Origin: SpSt-1165 sp964391725
GTDB lineage: Bacteria; Chloroflexota; Anaerolineae; Anaerolineales; Anaerolineaceae
Direction: 5' to 3'
DNA: 42,062 bases
NCBI GenBank assembly: GCA_964391725.1
Contig: CAYMNB010000021.1
Coordinates: 1-42,062, forward strand
Both the position numbers and the translations under genes were made by a program. A model generated the notes under the pieces. The model saw only the letters and a list, made by a program, of their open reading frames with translations. It ran no database searches and was not told where the DNA came from. Positions 16,210 through 25,335 of the stretch are shown one piece after another (position 1 is the stretch's first letter; each line of letters begins with the position of its first letter).

Positions 16210-17042
16210 GGCAGGAAGCGGTTGATGACAAAGCCGATCAACAGCATGATCACCGCCAGAACACCGGTTTCGATCCACACTCGCCGCAGGGGTTCTTTGC
16301 GAATCACGGTTTCGGCCACATTGACCAGGGCATAACACAACGCCACCATGATGATGGCGAACAGGATCGGTGAGAGCGGTAGGTAGTGCATCCCGGCAGC
16401 GATCTGGGCGATGACCAGCGCGATAGCCAGCGACCACAGCGGGTGCCAGGCGCCATTCATGCGCAGGTACAAGGAGCGCAGGGCGATCAGAAAACCAGCC
16501 AGCGCCAGTGTTGTGCTGACCGTGAACAGGCGGATATCTGCCGCGCGCAGGGAGATTGCGAGGAACAGGTACAGGGCGAAGGAGAGCGCAGTCAATCCCA
16601 TCGACGCGAAGGGATAATACTTGTCGCGTGTGTCCAGGCTGATATATTCGGCGGTGAAGACCGCCATCAGCAGCGCTCCGCCGATGAAAAACAACCCCCA
16701 CCAGCGGGCGCTGAATTCCAGTTGCGCCAGCGGAACGGTCAGGATCCAGGCAGTCAGGGTGGGCAGGATGGTATAGAGTAACAGTGATGTGCGGCGGTAG
16801 TTGGGGTGTTCCGCCAGCAGCCAATGGGTGCCGACGGCTGCCAACCCCGCCAGCAAAAAGGCGACTATGGTGCGCGCCTGCAACTCATACACCAGTTCCA
16901 CCCCGAACAGGCGCAGGCTGATCTGCTGCACGGGAATTTCCAGATAAGGCAGCAGCAGATAGCCCAGCAAAATGACCACCACGATCATACTGAGCTGGTT
17001 TATGGCGGGGGCGGAATGGCGTTCAACAAGCTTTCCTTGCAT
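16206..17042 (-). CDS. Nine-helix membrane protein (DUF5656-like)
   Basis: 278 residues with nine evenly spaced hydrophobic segments (about 18-38, 59-78, 86-106, 113-133, 145-165, 172-193, 203-222, 228-248, 255-276) and very short loops. It resembles the DUF5656 proteins I associate with Chloroflexota, whose function is unknown; that match is from memory of the pattern. Scattered polar residues in the membrane (for example TAEYISLDTRDKYYPFASMG) are the only landmarks. It overlaps the JAMM peptidase by four bases and is read first, so both are made from one message. Confidence 0.7.
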   Translation of the reverse strand: MQGKLVERHSAPAINQLSMIVVVILLGYLLLPYLEIPVQQISLRLFGVELVYELQARTIVAFLLAGLAAVGTHWLLAEHPNYRRTSLLLYTILPTLTAWILTVPLAQLEFSARWWGLFFIGGALLMAVFTAEYISLDTRDKYYPFASMGLTALSFALYLFLAISLRAADIRLFTVSTTLALAGFLIALRSLYLRMNGAWHPLWSLAIALVIAQIAAGMHYLPLSPILFAIIMVALCYALVNVAETVIRKEPLRRVWIETGVLAVIMLLIGFVINRFLP

Positions 17043-17152
17043 GGTTTGATTGTATCAAGCTTTTCTTTCAACGCAGATAGCCCCTGAAACTGGTGGCAGA
17101 AAACAGGTACAATAAGGGGGAAGTGTAGTGGAAGTATGGAAAGGACACCGCC

Positions 17153-19678
17153 ATGGCAGAACCATTTTTTATCGGAAAATTGCTGGATGTAACCACCCAA
17201 AAACCTTCAGACACCAAGGTGCTGTTTGACCCGGACAACCTGACCACGCATGCCGTGATAACGGGTATGACCGGTTCGGGCAAGACCGGGTTGGGGGTGG
17301 CGATGGTGGAAGAAAGCCTGCTGCACAATATCCCGGTGCTGGTGCTCGATCCCAAAGGCGATCTGACCAACCTGCTGCTGCACTTTCCCGAACTGCGCGG
17401 CGAAGATTTCGCCCCCTGGGTTGATCCGCAGACCGCACGCAGGCAGGAAATGACTGTCGAAGAACTGGCGGAAGACACCGCTGCCACCTGGAAAAAAGGT
17501 CTGTCAGGCTGGGGGTTGGGCTATGAGCAGATTTCCGCCCTGAAGAACGCCGCCGATTACACCATCTTCACGCCTGGGTCATCCTCCGGTGTGCCGATCA
17601 ATGTGGTGTCTTCGTTCGAAGCGCCCTCCATCCCCTGGGAAGACAACGCAGAAGTGCTGCGCAGCCGCATCGCATCGACCGTCACGGCGCTATTGGGGCT
17701 GGTGGGCATGCATGACATTGACCCGCTGCGCTCGCGCGAACACATCCTGCTCTCGAATCTGCTCGAAAATGCCTGGCGCGATAATCAATCGCTGACCATG
17801 ATTGACCTGATCACGCAGATTCAAAACCCGCCTTTTGATCGGCTGGGTGCGTTCCCGCTGGATACTTTCTTCAATGAAAAAGACCGTCTTGGATTGGCCA
17901 TGCTGCTGAACAATTTCCTGGCATCGCCCTCCTTCCAGAACTGGACAGAAGGCTTGCCGCTTGATTTCGGTGCGCTGCTGCGTGCTGACGACGGCCGCCC
18001 GCGTTGCAATATCTTCTACCTGGCGCATCTCGAAGAAGATGAGCGCATGTTCTTTGTGACGCTGTTCTTCGCCACGCTGGAAAGCTGGATGCGCACCCAG
18101 CGCGGGACCGGCCATTTGCGGGCGCTGGTCTATTTTGATGAAGTCATGGGCTATCTACCGCCGGTCAGCAACCCGCCTTCACGCGAACTGATCTTGCGCA
18201 TGCTAAAACAGGCGCGCGCCTTCGGCGTGGGGCTGGTGCTGGCAACGCAGAACCCGGTGGATGTAGATTATAAGGCGCTTTCCAATGCCGGCACCTGGAT
18301 GATCGGACGGCTGCAGACTGAACGTGATATCGACCGCCTGATGGAAGGGCTTCGCACGGCGGGCAGCGAGTTGCAGCCATCAGAGATCCGCGGCAAGATC
18401 AGCGGGCTGCCCAAGCGGTGTTTCTTCTTTAATTCAGTGCATGAAAAAGGCGCACAGATTTTCAGCACACGCTGGGTGATGAACTACCTGGCAGGCCCCC
18501 TGACGCGCAGCCAGATACCGGCGTTGAACGAGATGGGGGGTGGTGTGATTAAATTTGACGCCAAAAAAGTAGCGGCAGCGCCGCGTGCCACCAGCAGTCA
18601 ATCAGCAGCAACGACGGCTGCCGCGGCGGTACAGCCCGTCGCGGAACGGCCATCATCTGGCCTGGCTGCCAAAAGCAGCAAACCAGTAGTCACAGGCGGA
18701 TTGCATGAGATCTTCCTGCCGCTGACTGACAGCCAGCAGGAAGCCATGCGCAAGCACAATGTGCAACTACTGCCGGGGGTGACGCTGCGCGAGGGTGTGC
18801 ATTATGTGCCGCATTTCTTCATGCAATTTGTGATCAATATCAATTCGCGCACCTACCAGGTGGATCATACCTTACGCAAGGCGTATTATGCTGCGCAAGC
18901 CCCTACAGTGGCGTTTGTGGACTGGAGCGAGTATGAATGTGAACCCGTTGACCCGATGCGGGCGGCGGCCCCGATAGGCGGTGTAGTCACCTACAGTGAA
19001 CTACCTGAACGCCTGCTGCCGTCGAATTCGCTGACAGCCTTCCGCAATGACATGATCGATTGGCTGTATCGCAATATCAACCTGCCGATCCAGGTCAATG
19101 ACGGGTTAAAGTTGTTTGCCGGGGCAGCTGAAACCAAAGAAGAATTCCAAAAACGCTGCCGTGAAGAGGCCCAAAGAAGGATGGAAGCAGAGGCGGAAAA
19201 ACTGCGAGATAAACATGAGAGCAGCCGCACCACCTTGCGCAATCGCATTGAGCGCACGCAGAAGATGGTGGATGACCGCCGCGCGACCGTGCAGCGGCGC
19301 GGGCTGGAAACACTGGGCTCTGCCGGTGAACTGGCGTTGTCGATGGTCACCAAGCAGCGCCGTTCAGTCAGCACCACCCTCAGCAAGCAGCGTATGGCGC
19401 AGCAGGCCAAAGATGATCTGAAGCAGAAAGAACTGGAAGTGCGCCAGTTGACTGACCAGTGGCACAAAGCCGAAGAAGATTTCAAAGAGCAATTGGGTGA
19501 TCTCGAAGAAAAATGGTCCAAAATTGCCTATGACATCCGCGAAGAAAGCCTGTCACCTTATAAAAAAGACGTGATCAACGAAGTATTCGGCATCGCCTGG
19601 ATGCCCTGCTATGTGCTGGAACAGGACGGCAAACCGCGCCTTGTGCCTGCCTGGGACAGTACCGAGAAGACAAAATAG
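17153..19678 (+). CDS. HerA-like DNA-translocase ATPase (DUF87/DUF853)
   Basis: 841 residues. The RecA-like motor has a Walker A GMTGSGKT at 38-45, LVLDPKGDL soon after, a Walker B LVYFDE at 325-330 and an arginine-finger-like QTERDIDRLMEGLR. An Ala-rich linker at about 470-510 leads to a second domain (GLHEIFLPLTDSQQ) and a charged coiled coil at about 660-790, ending in a short beta segment. HerA-type hexamers pump double-stranded DNA, often with NurA nuclease in end resection; no NurA is present here, so the partner and role are open. AAGGA eight bases before ATG 17153 supports the start. A flavoprotein gene follows after 12 bases. Confidence 0.87.
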   Translation: MAEPFFIGKLLDVTTQKPSDTKVLFDPDNLTTHAVITGMTGSGKTGLGVAMVEESLLHNIPVLVLDPKGDLTNLLLHFPELRGEDFAPWVDPQTARRQEMTVEELAEDTAATWKKGLSGWGLGYEQISALKNAADYTIFTPGSSSGVPINVVSSFEAPSIPWEDNAEVLRSRIASTVTALLGLVGMHDIDPLRSREHILLSNLLENAWRDNQSLTMIDLITQIQNPPFDRLGAFPLDTFFNEKDRLGLAMLLNNFLASPSFQNWTEGLPLDFGALLRADDGRPRCNIFYLAHLEEDERMFFVTLFFATLESWMRTQRGTGHLRALVYFDEVMGYLPPVSNPPSRELILRMLKQARAFGVGLVLATQNPVDVDYKALSNAGTWMIGRLQTERDIDRLMEGLRTAGSELQPSEIRGKISGLPKRCFFFNSVHEKGAQIFSTRWVMNYLAGPLTRSQIPALNEMGGGVIKFDAKKVAAAPRATSSQSAATTAAAAVQPVAERPSSGLAAKSSKPVVTGGLHEIFLPLTDSQQEAMRKHNVQLLPGVTLREGVHYVPHFFMQFVININSRTYQVDHTLRKAYYAAQAPTVAFVDWSEYECEPVDPMRAAAPIGGVVTYSELPERLLPSNSLTAFRNDMIDWLYRNINLPIQVNDGLKLFAGAAETKEEFQKRCREEAQRRMEAEAEKLRDKHESSRTTLRNRIERTQKMVDDRRATVQRRGLETLGSAGELALSMVTKQRRSVSTTLSKQRMAQQAKDDLKQKELEVRQLTDQWHKAEEDFKEQLGDLEEKWSKIAYDIREESLSPYKKDVINEVFGIAWMPCYVLEQDGKPRLVPAWDSTEKTK

Positions 19679-19690
19679 AAGGAAGCCTGT

Positions 19691-20884
19691 ATGCAGAAGA
19701 CTTATGACGTCATCATCATTGGTGCCGGCCCCGCCGGCAGCATGGCAGCCATCCGTCTGGCGGAACTGGGTTTGTCGGTGGCATTGTTGGAGAAAGACAC
19801 CTTTCCGCGCACCAAAACCTGTGGTGACCTGGTCACGCGCGAGGGGTTGGGGCTGCTGAAAAGTGTTGGGCTGGGAGGCTGGATAGCCTCTTACCGCCGG
19901 GTGGATGCACTGCGTTTTTCCGCGCCGAATGGCTCGCTGCTGTATGTGCCTGTGGCATCACCCGAAAAAGAAGCACGCAACCGCATCCTGCCGCGCGCGG
20001 TGCTGGATGCAACCCTCGCACAAGTTGCCGCCGCCCAGGGCGCTAAATTGATTGAGGGCTGTCGCGTGACATCGGTTGACATATCCTCAGAGGCGGTGCA
20101 GGTGCACAGCAGCCAGCAATCCTTCAAAGCGCACTTTCTGCTGCTGGCAGATGGCAGCCACGCACCCATCACCCGCAAATTGGGCTTGCTGCGCGAACAG
20201 CCTGACCTGATGGCGGCGCGGCAATATTTTTATTGTCCGCATATCGAGCCGCATGGCCCGCTGGAATTCCATTTTCAGCCGGTGATCCTGCCTGGTTACA
20301 CCTGGGTTTTTCCTGAAGGAGACGGCTCCGTTAACCTGGGCGCCGGCACCTATACCCAGCGCATCAATCACAAGGAGATTGATTTGGCTGTCATCCTCGA
20401 AGATTTCCGCCGAAATGATCCGGTGATGGCAGGGCGTTTCAAAGACGCCCAGCCGATCGGGCCGATGAAAGCGCATCCATTGCGCACCAATGTCACCAGC
20501 ACAAAGACGCACGGCGAACGCTTCATGGTGCTGGGCGATGCGGCCGGGCTGGTCAGCCCCTTCACCGGCGAGGGTATCACCTCGGGCATGCTGAGCGGGG
20601 CGATTGCCGCCCACTATCTTGAAGATATCTTCCGCGTGGGTAAATTTTCTGCAGCGCAGACAGCCCCTTACACCGATGCCCTGCGCCTGCGCTACGAGGG
20701 CGACCAGCAAGCAGGATATCGTTTGCGTTCGGCTTTGCGCACACCGGCGCTGTTGAATCGTTTCTTCCGTATGCTGCAGCGCGACTCGTCCATGGCGGAT
20801 TTGTTCGCGGCGATCATGCTGGACGAAAAGTCACCGCAGTTGATGCTGCATGTGCGCAATTTGCTGCATTTGCTGCGGGCTTAG
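19691..20884 (+). CDS. Geranylgeranyl-reductase-family flavoprotein
   Basis: 397 residues. An FAD Rossmann motif DVIIIGAGPAGSMAA opens the protein, followed by the family hallmark PRTKTCGDLVTREGL (the PxxKxCGG-like loop), the mid motif GDGSVNLGAGTY and FMVLGDAAGLVSPFTGEGITSGM near the C-terminus. The family saturates isoprenoid chains of lipids, quinones or chlorophyll; in a non-phototroph, menaquinone or membrane isoprenoids are the likely substrates, but this is inference. It sits 12 bases after the HerA-like gene and probably shares its transcript. Its TAG overlaps the TAA of the convergent permease gene by four bases, with no hairpin between. Confidence 0.85.
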   Translation: MQKTYDVIIIGAGPAGSMAAIRLAELGLSVALLEKDTFPRTKTCGDLVTREGLGLLKSVGLGGWIASYRRVDALRFSAPNGSLLYVPVASPEKEARNRILPRAVLDATLAQVAAAQGAKLIEGCRVTSVDISSEAVQVHSSQQSFKAHFLLLADGSHAPITRKLGLLREQPDLMAARQYFYCPHIEPHGPLEFHFQPVILPGYTWVFPEGDGSVNLGAGTYTQRINHKEIDLAVILEDFRRNDPVMAGRFKDAQPIGPMKAHPLRTNVTSTKTHGERFMVLGDAAGLVSPFTGEGITSGMLSGAIAAHYLEDIFRVGKFSAAQTAPYTDALRLRYEGDQQAGYRLRSALRTPALLNRFFRMLQRDSSMADLFAAIMLDEKSPQLMLHVRNLLHLLRA

Positions 20885-22005
20885 TCTTCTTTCTTTTTGG
20901 TGGTGCGCTGAAACCAGCCTTTGATGGTTGACCTTAGCTTGCGCACTGGTTGTTTGCGGTGGGGATTGGGTTGGGAGGACATCAGCACTGCCAGCCACTG
21001 GGTTTCTTCAGAGCGTTTGAGGATTAACTGGCTGACGATGAGTGTCATCGGGATCGCCAGAATGGTACCCATCGGGCCAAGTACAAAACTCCACAGCACC
21101 AGTGACAGCATGATGAACAGCGGAGAGATGTTGAGGTCTTCGCCCATGACGCTGGGTTTGACAAAATTCTCGACCACCATATTAATCAGCCAGAACCCAA
21201 TGATGACGATCACGGCTTCTTGCCAGCCGAACGCCAGAAACGCCAGTACTGCCGGCGGCACCATGGAAACGATAATGCCCACATTGGGGATGTAGTTCAT
21301 CAAAAAACCCAGCAAGCCCCACAGGATGGCGAAATCGACACCCATGATGAGCAGGAAGACAGCATTGCCGATGCCAACCAGAATGCCGATATAGGTGGTC
21401 AGCGAAACATAGCTGCGCAAAGAATCCGTCATCTCGATGACATCTTTGATCTGGTCACTGTTTTTAAAAGCAGCTTGCAAGCGTTCATCCAGGTTGGCAA
21501 AGTCCGCCAGCATGAAGCCGATCAGAATGATAACGATGACCCAGTTTGAGAGGGCATCCAGTGCGGTACTGAGCACATTGACCGACAGTGAGAATATCTG
21601 CGAAACATCCAGGTTGGGCAGGCTGAGCATGTTGGAGGTGTCGATTGGCAGTGAAAGCAGCCAGTTATAGATAGCATTGATGGTATTTTGCAGATCGTTT
21701 TCATAGGTAGGGATGCGATTGATGAATTGTGTGATAGAGGCTACGGTGATACTGACCAGGGCTCCCATCACCAGCAGCATAATGACCAGTACGATGGTCA
21801 GCGCCAGCCATCGTTTGACCCCTTTGGAGATCATAAAACTCTGCAGGGGCAGGAAAATATTGGACAGCACAAACGCCAACAGGATGGGGGTGATGATCTG
21901 GGCGGCATATTTAAGGCCGAAGATGATGATGACGGCGCAGGCCATCATGACCAGCAGTTGATACGCGGAGCGAAAGGTACTGCTTTCCGGGGCGTGAGAT
22001 TCCAT
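20881..22005 (-). CDS. AI-2E family permease
   Basis: 374 residues with about eight membrane helices, the size and layout of the AI-2E/PerM family (PF01594). Characteristic segments are the N-terminal helix pair with PILLAFVLSNIFLPLQ, the long amphipathic middle region (about 110-220), LWGLLGFLMNYIPNVGIIVSMVPPAVLAF and the tail LGPMGTILAIPMTLIV. Members export autoinducer 2 or act as sodium/proton antiporters; the substrate is not predictable here. The C-terminus is basic (RTTKKKED). GAGGAGGA before the ATG at 22005 is a strong ribosome site. Confidence 0.9.
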   Translation of the reverse strand: MESHAPESSTFRSAYQLLVMMACAVIIIFGLKYAAQIITPILLAFVLSNIFLPLQSFMISKGVKRWLALTIVLVIMLLVMGALVSITVASITQFINRIPTYENDLQNTINAIYNWLLSLPIDTSNMLSLPNLDVSQIFSLSVNVLSTALDALSNWVIVIILIGFMLADFANLDERLQAAFKNSDQIKDVIEMTDSLRSYVSLTTYIGILVGIGNAVFLLIMGVDFAILWGLLGFLMNYIPNVGIIVSMVPPAVLAFLAFGWQEAVIVIIGFWLINMVVENFVKPSVMGEDLNISPLFIMLSLVLWSFVLGPMGTILAIPMTLIVSQLILKRSEETQWLAVLMSSQPNPHRKQPVRKLRSTIKGWFQRTTKKKED

Positions 22006-22109
22006 GAATCCTCCTCAGGGTGGTGCAGCGCAAGGGGTTGCCGCTATTATGATACTAAAAAATGATGCCCCTTTGCCGATGATTCGGCTACACTTTTCAC
22101 AAGAAAATA

Positions 22110-22673
22110 TTAAAATTCGACGTTACGCGGCTGCATAATGCGCAGGTCAAGGATGGGGAAAAGCGGGGGATTTTTCTTGTGCTTCTTTTGTTCCGTTAAC
22201 AGGTAACTCATGGCGTAATCAAACAGGTGTGGATCCTGCTTGAACTGGCGTAAAGCGCGGCGAGACAGGCGGTCAGCGGCATGGTTCTCACGGCGCGGTA
22301 CCCACAGGAAATCGATATGTTCGAACTTACGGGCGATGCGCCGCGCGCGGCTGCTGAGTTTCTTGATGCGGCTGACATTGGAGACGGCGGTGCCTTTCAT
22401 CTGGTTGATGATGGTCTTGGCGTCGCCAATCACCAGGATGCGCTCGCTGGTGATACCCATGTCAATCAGCGCTTCCAATCCTTCAATCAGCGCCAAATAT
22501 TCAGCCGCGTTCGAGGTGGCATCATCGGAACGCAGGTAGGTGCCGTGCCCGCGCGCGACAATGTGGCCGGCTCTGCGAATCAACCAGCCGTAGCACATGA
22601 AGCCGCACTTGGTGGTGCTGTTGGCGCCGCCCTGCACCCCGCGAAACAGCCCGTCAAATTCGAGAATATACAT
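22110..22673 (-). CDS. Ribonuclease HI family protein
   Basis: 187 residues. The RNase H fold is recognisable with the D-E-D-D set: Asp7 in ILEFDGLFRG, the glutamate of SNAAEYLALIEGL, the aspartate of ILVIGDAKTIIN and the aspartate of NHAADRLSRRA. A C-terminal extension of about 45 basic residues follows the catalytic domain. The enzyme would cut RNA in RNA-DNA hybrids; the short, divergent form resembles the RnhA-like proteins in Gram-positive and Chloroflexota genomes more than E. coli RnhA. GGAAGGGAG four bases before the ATG supports the start. Confidence 0.87.
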   Translation of the reverse strand: MYILEFDGLFRGVQGGANSTTKCGFMCYGWLIRRAGHIVARGHGTYLRSDDATSNAAEYLALIEGLEALIDMGITSERILVIGDAKTIINQMKGTAVSNVSRIKKLSSRARRIARKFEHIDFLWVPRRENHAADRLSRRALRQFKQDPHLFDYAMSYLLTEQKKHKKNPPLFPILDLRIMQPRNVEF

Positions 22674-22730
22674 GCTGCTCCCTTCCTGAGAATTGGTGTA
22701 GCAGTCTCACCATCGCAACAGGCCTTTTAA

Positions 22731-22766
22731 GCGCAATCGACGATGAGAGTTCATCGCCGATTGTGC
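22731..22766. repeat. Long imperfect hairpin in gap before RNase HI
   Basis: A 16-bp stem (two G-U pairs) around a GAGT loop, core CAATCGACGATGA. It lies within the 325-base gap 22674-22998 between two minus-strand genes, in which no ORF is supported. The minus-strand flank AAAAGG is not a proper U tract. Confidence 0.6.
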
Positions 22767-22785
22767 ATAGAGGTCGTTTGAGATT

Positions 22786-22815
22786 AGGAAGGCAATTATG
22801 AATAATTGCCTTCTT
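22786..22815 (-). terminator. Hairpin after LysM gene, possible terminator
   Basis: GAAGGCAATTAT is followed after two bases by its exact complement, with one more A-T and one G-U pair beyond. It is downstream of the LysM gene on the minus strand but lacks a U tract, so it may be a weak terminator or a structured 3' end. The rest of the gap (22816-22998) shows nothing else. Confidence 0.5.
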
Positions 22816-22998
22816 AATACTGTTGTTGAGACTGAGTCAATGGGTATGAAATGGTTCATAAAGTTGTTTCAGGTCTGAATGTATTATGCTGGATGGATAT
22901 TAAGCGCAGATAAAGGGAATGTAAAGAAAAAGTTAAAGCGGAAAAAACAGCTTCTGACTTTCAGTATAGCAGCGCTGTTTTTAAAAGGAGAAATAATT

Positions 22999-24051
22999 TC
23001 AGGGGCGGGCTTCGAGCAGAATTTCCACCCGCCGGATGTGTTCGCCGCCCAACGAGAACACGGACATGGCAAATGGCAGGCGTTCTCCCGGCGCTAATGC
23101 CTGATTGCTCTCCCAGCGGCGGAAGCCGATTAATTCGTCGTCGGTGTTATACAGGGCGGCGGCAGTCCAAATGACGGCAGCGGAAGCGGTTGCTTCACCA
23201 GTCAACACGAGGCTGCCAGTGATCTCGGCTGACAGCCCGTCCGGCTGGATATCAATCTGCTGCTGCCGCAACATGACAGGCAGATAACGAGATGAAGGCT
23301 CTGCATAGGGCAGGGCCTGCTGCAGGGTCAGCACTGCCTGGTAGGGCGGGGTGAATTCTGCTTCAGCCAGCTGCTGTGCGCTGAAGAAAGCGCCCATCGG
23401 CACGCGCGTCCCGGCCGCGGCGATGTTCAACGGCGCGGTAACCACCTGGCTCAGGCGCTGGTTGGATGTGTTGCTTTGTAGGGCGATCTCCACCAGGATG
23501 TTCTCTGTGCCGATGTCAGGCGGGTTGAGGGCGCTCCACAGGCACCACAAACCGCCGCTGGCTTCTTCAAAACAGCGTGCCGGGCTGAGGACAACCGGCT
23601 GGGGGGTAGGCGTGGGGTTCTGCCCGTCTTCGAGTGGCTCCTGCCACGGGATCAATAGCTCCTGCCCGACCACCAGCGCCCAGGGATTGACCTCCGGGTT
23701 GGCATTCTGCAGGGTTTCCAGGCTGACGCCGTACAGGTTGGCGATGGATATGAGGGTCTGGTTAAGGGCGATCACATGCACACGCGGGGTGGGGGTGGGT
23801 GAAGGGATGGGGGTGGCGGTGGCACCCGGCGGGGTGGGCGTCGCTGCGGCGATGGTGCGGGTGGCATAGGCGGTCAACGGCAGGGCGGTGGTGGGCGTAG
23901 CAGTCGGGGTGATTGGGCCTTGGTCCACCTCTCCGCGGCAACCGGTCACCAGAGCGGCAACCAGCAGCAGGGCAACCACGCCCCATCTTACGATAGTTCG
24001 GGTAGCATATAGGTTTTTGTTTGATCTGTCAATACTGCGGTTTTTCATCAT
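22999..24051 (-). CDS. LysM-domain lipoprotein
   Basis: 350 residues from the ATG at 24051. A signal helix (about 20-37) ends in the lipobox VTGC (Cys38). A Thr/Pro linker of about 45 residues leads to one LysM domain at about 90-135 (VHVIALNQTLISIANLYGVSLETLQNANPEVNP...GQELLIPW), which would bind peptidoglycan or other N-acetylglucosamine polymers. A second Pro/Thr stretch precedes a C-terminal beta-rich domain of about 200 residues that I do not recognise. An ATG four codons earlier (24063) overlaps a TATAAT promoter element and so is unlikely to be translated; neither start has a ribosome site. Confidence 0.85.
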   Translation of the reverse strand: MMKNRSIDRSNKNLYATRTIVRWGVVALLLVAALVTGCRGEVDQGPITPTATPTTALPLTAYATRTIAAATPTPPGATATPIPSPTPTPRVHVIALNQTLISIANLYGVSLETLQNANPEVNPWALVVGQELLIPWQEPLEDGQNPTPTPQPVVLSPARCFEEASGGLWCLWSALNPPDIGTENILVEIALQSNTSNQRLSQVVTAPLNIAAAGTRVPMGAFFSAQQLAEAEFTPPYQAVLTLQQALPYAEPSSRYLPVMLRQQQIDIQPDGLSAEITGSLVLTGEATASAAVIWTAAALYNTDDELIGFRRWESNQALAPGERLPFAMSVFSLGGEHIRRVEILLEARP

Positions 24052-24061
24052 CTTCAGGCGC

Positions 24062-24070
24062 ATTATAACA
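24062..24070 (-). promoter_or_regulatory. Extended -10 promoter overlapping LysM gene start
   Basis: The minus strand reads TGTTATAAT, an extended -10 (TGnTATAAT) followed immediately by a GC-rich start region. Transcription would begin near 24055, leaving the ATG at 24051 with almost no leader. Confidence 0.5.
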
Positions 24071-24250
24071 AAATCGGGGCTGACAGACGGGTTTGAGCGT
24101 GGGCCGCAGGTTTTTGTAGGGCAAAGGTGGCAGAATGACGGGAGAAAATGTCATGAATGGCTGGTGAGAGGGGGGTGGAATGCGTGACAGCAGGGCTGGA
24201 AATCGGTACAATCAGACCAGAGATTTCGACATGATAGCACGAGGTTGATG

Positions 24251-25228
24251 ATGGCACGACAGGATGTGAATTACCACGGCATTGATACCAGCGATTTTAG
24301 CCCTGACTTCGGGACTCTCCATCCATTGGTGATGCATGAGCTGCTTTGGGCATTGAAAGTACAGGACAAACCGCTGGCGAAGGCGCTGTTGAAACTGGTG
24401 CTTGACCCGCCGGCGCGCAAGTTCACACGCCTGCTGCTGGAATTGGAGCAAGCGGTGGCAGCGCAGGGTCCTGCCTACGGCGCGCGAAAAATCTCGCGTT
24501 ATTTTTTCGATGACCTGACCGTGCACGGTGCGGAGCATATCCCGCAGGAAGGTGCCTGCATCATCGCTGCCAACCACCCGGGCGGGATGGATTTTCTGGC
24601 GCAAATCGAAGCGGCGCGGCGGGATGACCTGCGAGTAATTTCCAGCGATGTCAATTTTATGCGCCCGCTGCCGGGCTTAAATCAATACCTGGTGCCAATC
24701 TCCAGCGATGCGCGCAGCCGCTACGCGGCGCTGCGTGAAACCCTGGCGCATCTGCGCGATGGCGGGATGCTGCTGCTGTATCCGACCGGTTCCATTGACC
24801 CTGATCCGCATTATTTCCGCAATGCGCAAGATCACCTGGCGCGTTGGTCGCGCAGCCTGGCGGTGTATCTGCAGAAAGGCGCACCGCTGCAGGTGGTGCC
24901 GGCGATCACCAGCCAGGCGATCTCAGAAAAGATCCTCTTTAGCCGGTTGGTGATGCGCCAGAAGCGGCGTGTTGACCGCCAACGGGCGGCTGAATTTCTG
25001 CAGACCATGAACATGATGTATCTCAAAGGGCAGCGGCTCAACCTTAAGGTCTCGTTCGGTGAAGCGATGGTGTTTGACGATCCCCATGCGGATGAGGCGA
25101 AGCTGGCAGGTTGGCTGGCGCAGATCAAACAGGCGGCCCAGGCATTAATGCAAGCACATCTGACGCGTTTCCCGCCTGCACGGGCGGAGCTTTGGGAAGA
25201 GAAAGAACAGGTCTTCCAAACCATTTAA
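24251..25228 (+). CDS. PlsC-like 1-acylglycerol-phosphate acyltransferase
   Basis: 325 residues from the ATG at 24251, preferred because GAGG ends six bases before it. The acyltransferase core is clear: NHPGGMD (H-x4-D catalytic motif), and LLYPTGSIDPDPH, the equivalent of the FPEGTRS block with Gly-Ser kept but Glu replaced. The N-terminal 80 residues are helical and unlike PlsC of model bacteria. Such enzymes transfer acyl groups to lysophosphatidate or other polar lipids at the membrane; the altered second motif makes the acceptor uncertain. It stands alone and has no visible terminator. Confidence 0.78.
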   Translation: MARQDVNYHGIDTSDFSPDFGTLHPLVMHELLWALKVQDKPLAKALLKLVLDPPARKFTRLLLELEQAVAAQGPAYGARKISRYFFDDLTVHGAEHIPQEGACIIAANHPGGMDFLAQIEAARRDDLRVISSDVNFMRPLPGLNQYLVPISSDARSRYAALRETLAHLRDGGMLLLYPTGSIDPDPHYFRNAQDHLARWSRSLAVYLQKGAPLQVVPAITSQAISEKILFSRLVMRQKRRVDRQRAAEFLQTMNMMYLKGQRLNLKVSFGEAMVFDDPHADEAKLAGWLAQIKQAAQALMQAHLTRFPPARAELWEEKEQVFQTI

Positions 25229-25335
25229 ACCTGGGTAAAGACAGGCGGGGTTTGATATACTTGAGCCATACAGCAGCATTTTAAAAATGAATAAACACTG
25301 TGTACGTCAGATGATGCATAACACAAGGTGAGTGA

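Noticed and set aside
16210..16824. In-frame N-terminal extension of the JAMM protein
   Set aside because: The stretch lies in another frame of the membrane-protein gene, is Arg/His-rich shadow sequence, and a coupled ATG at 16209 starts the complete JAMM domain.
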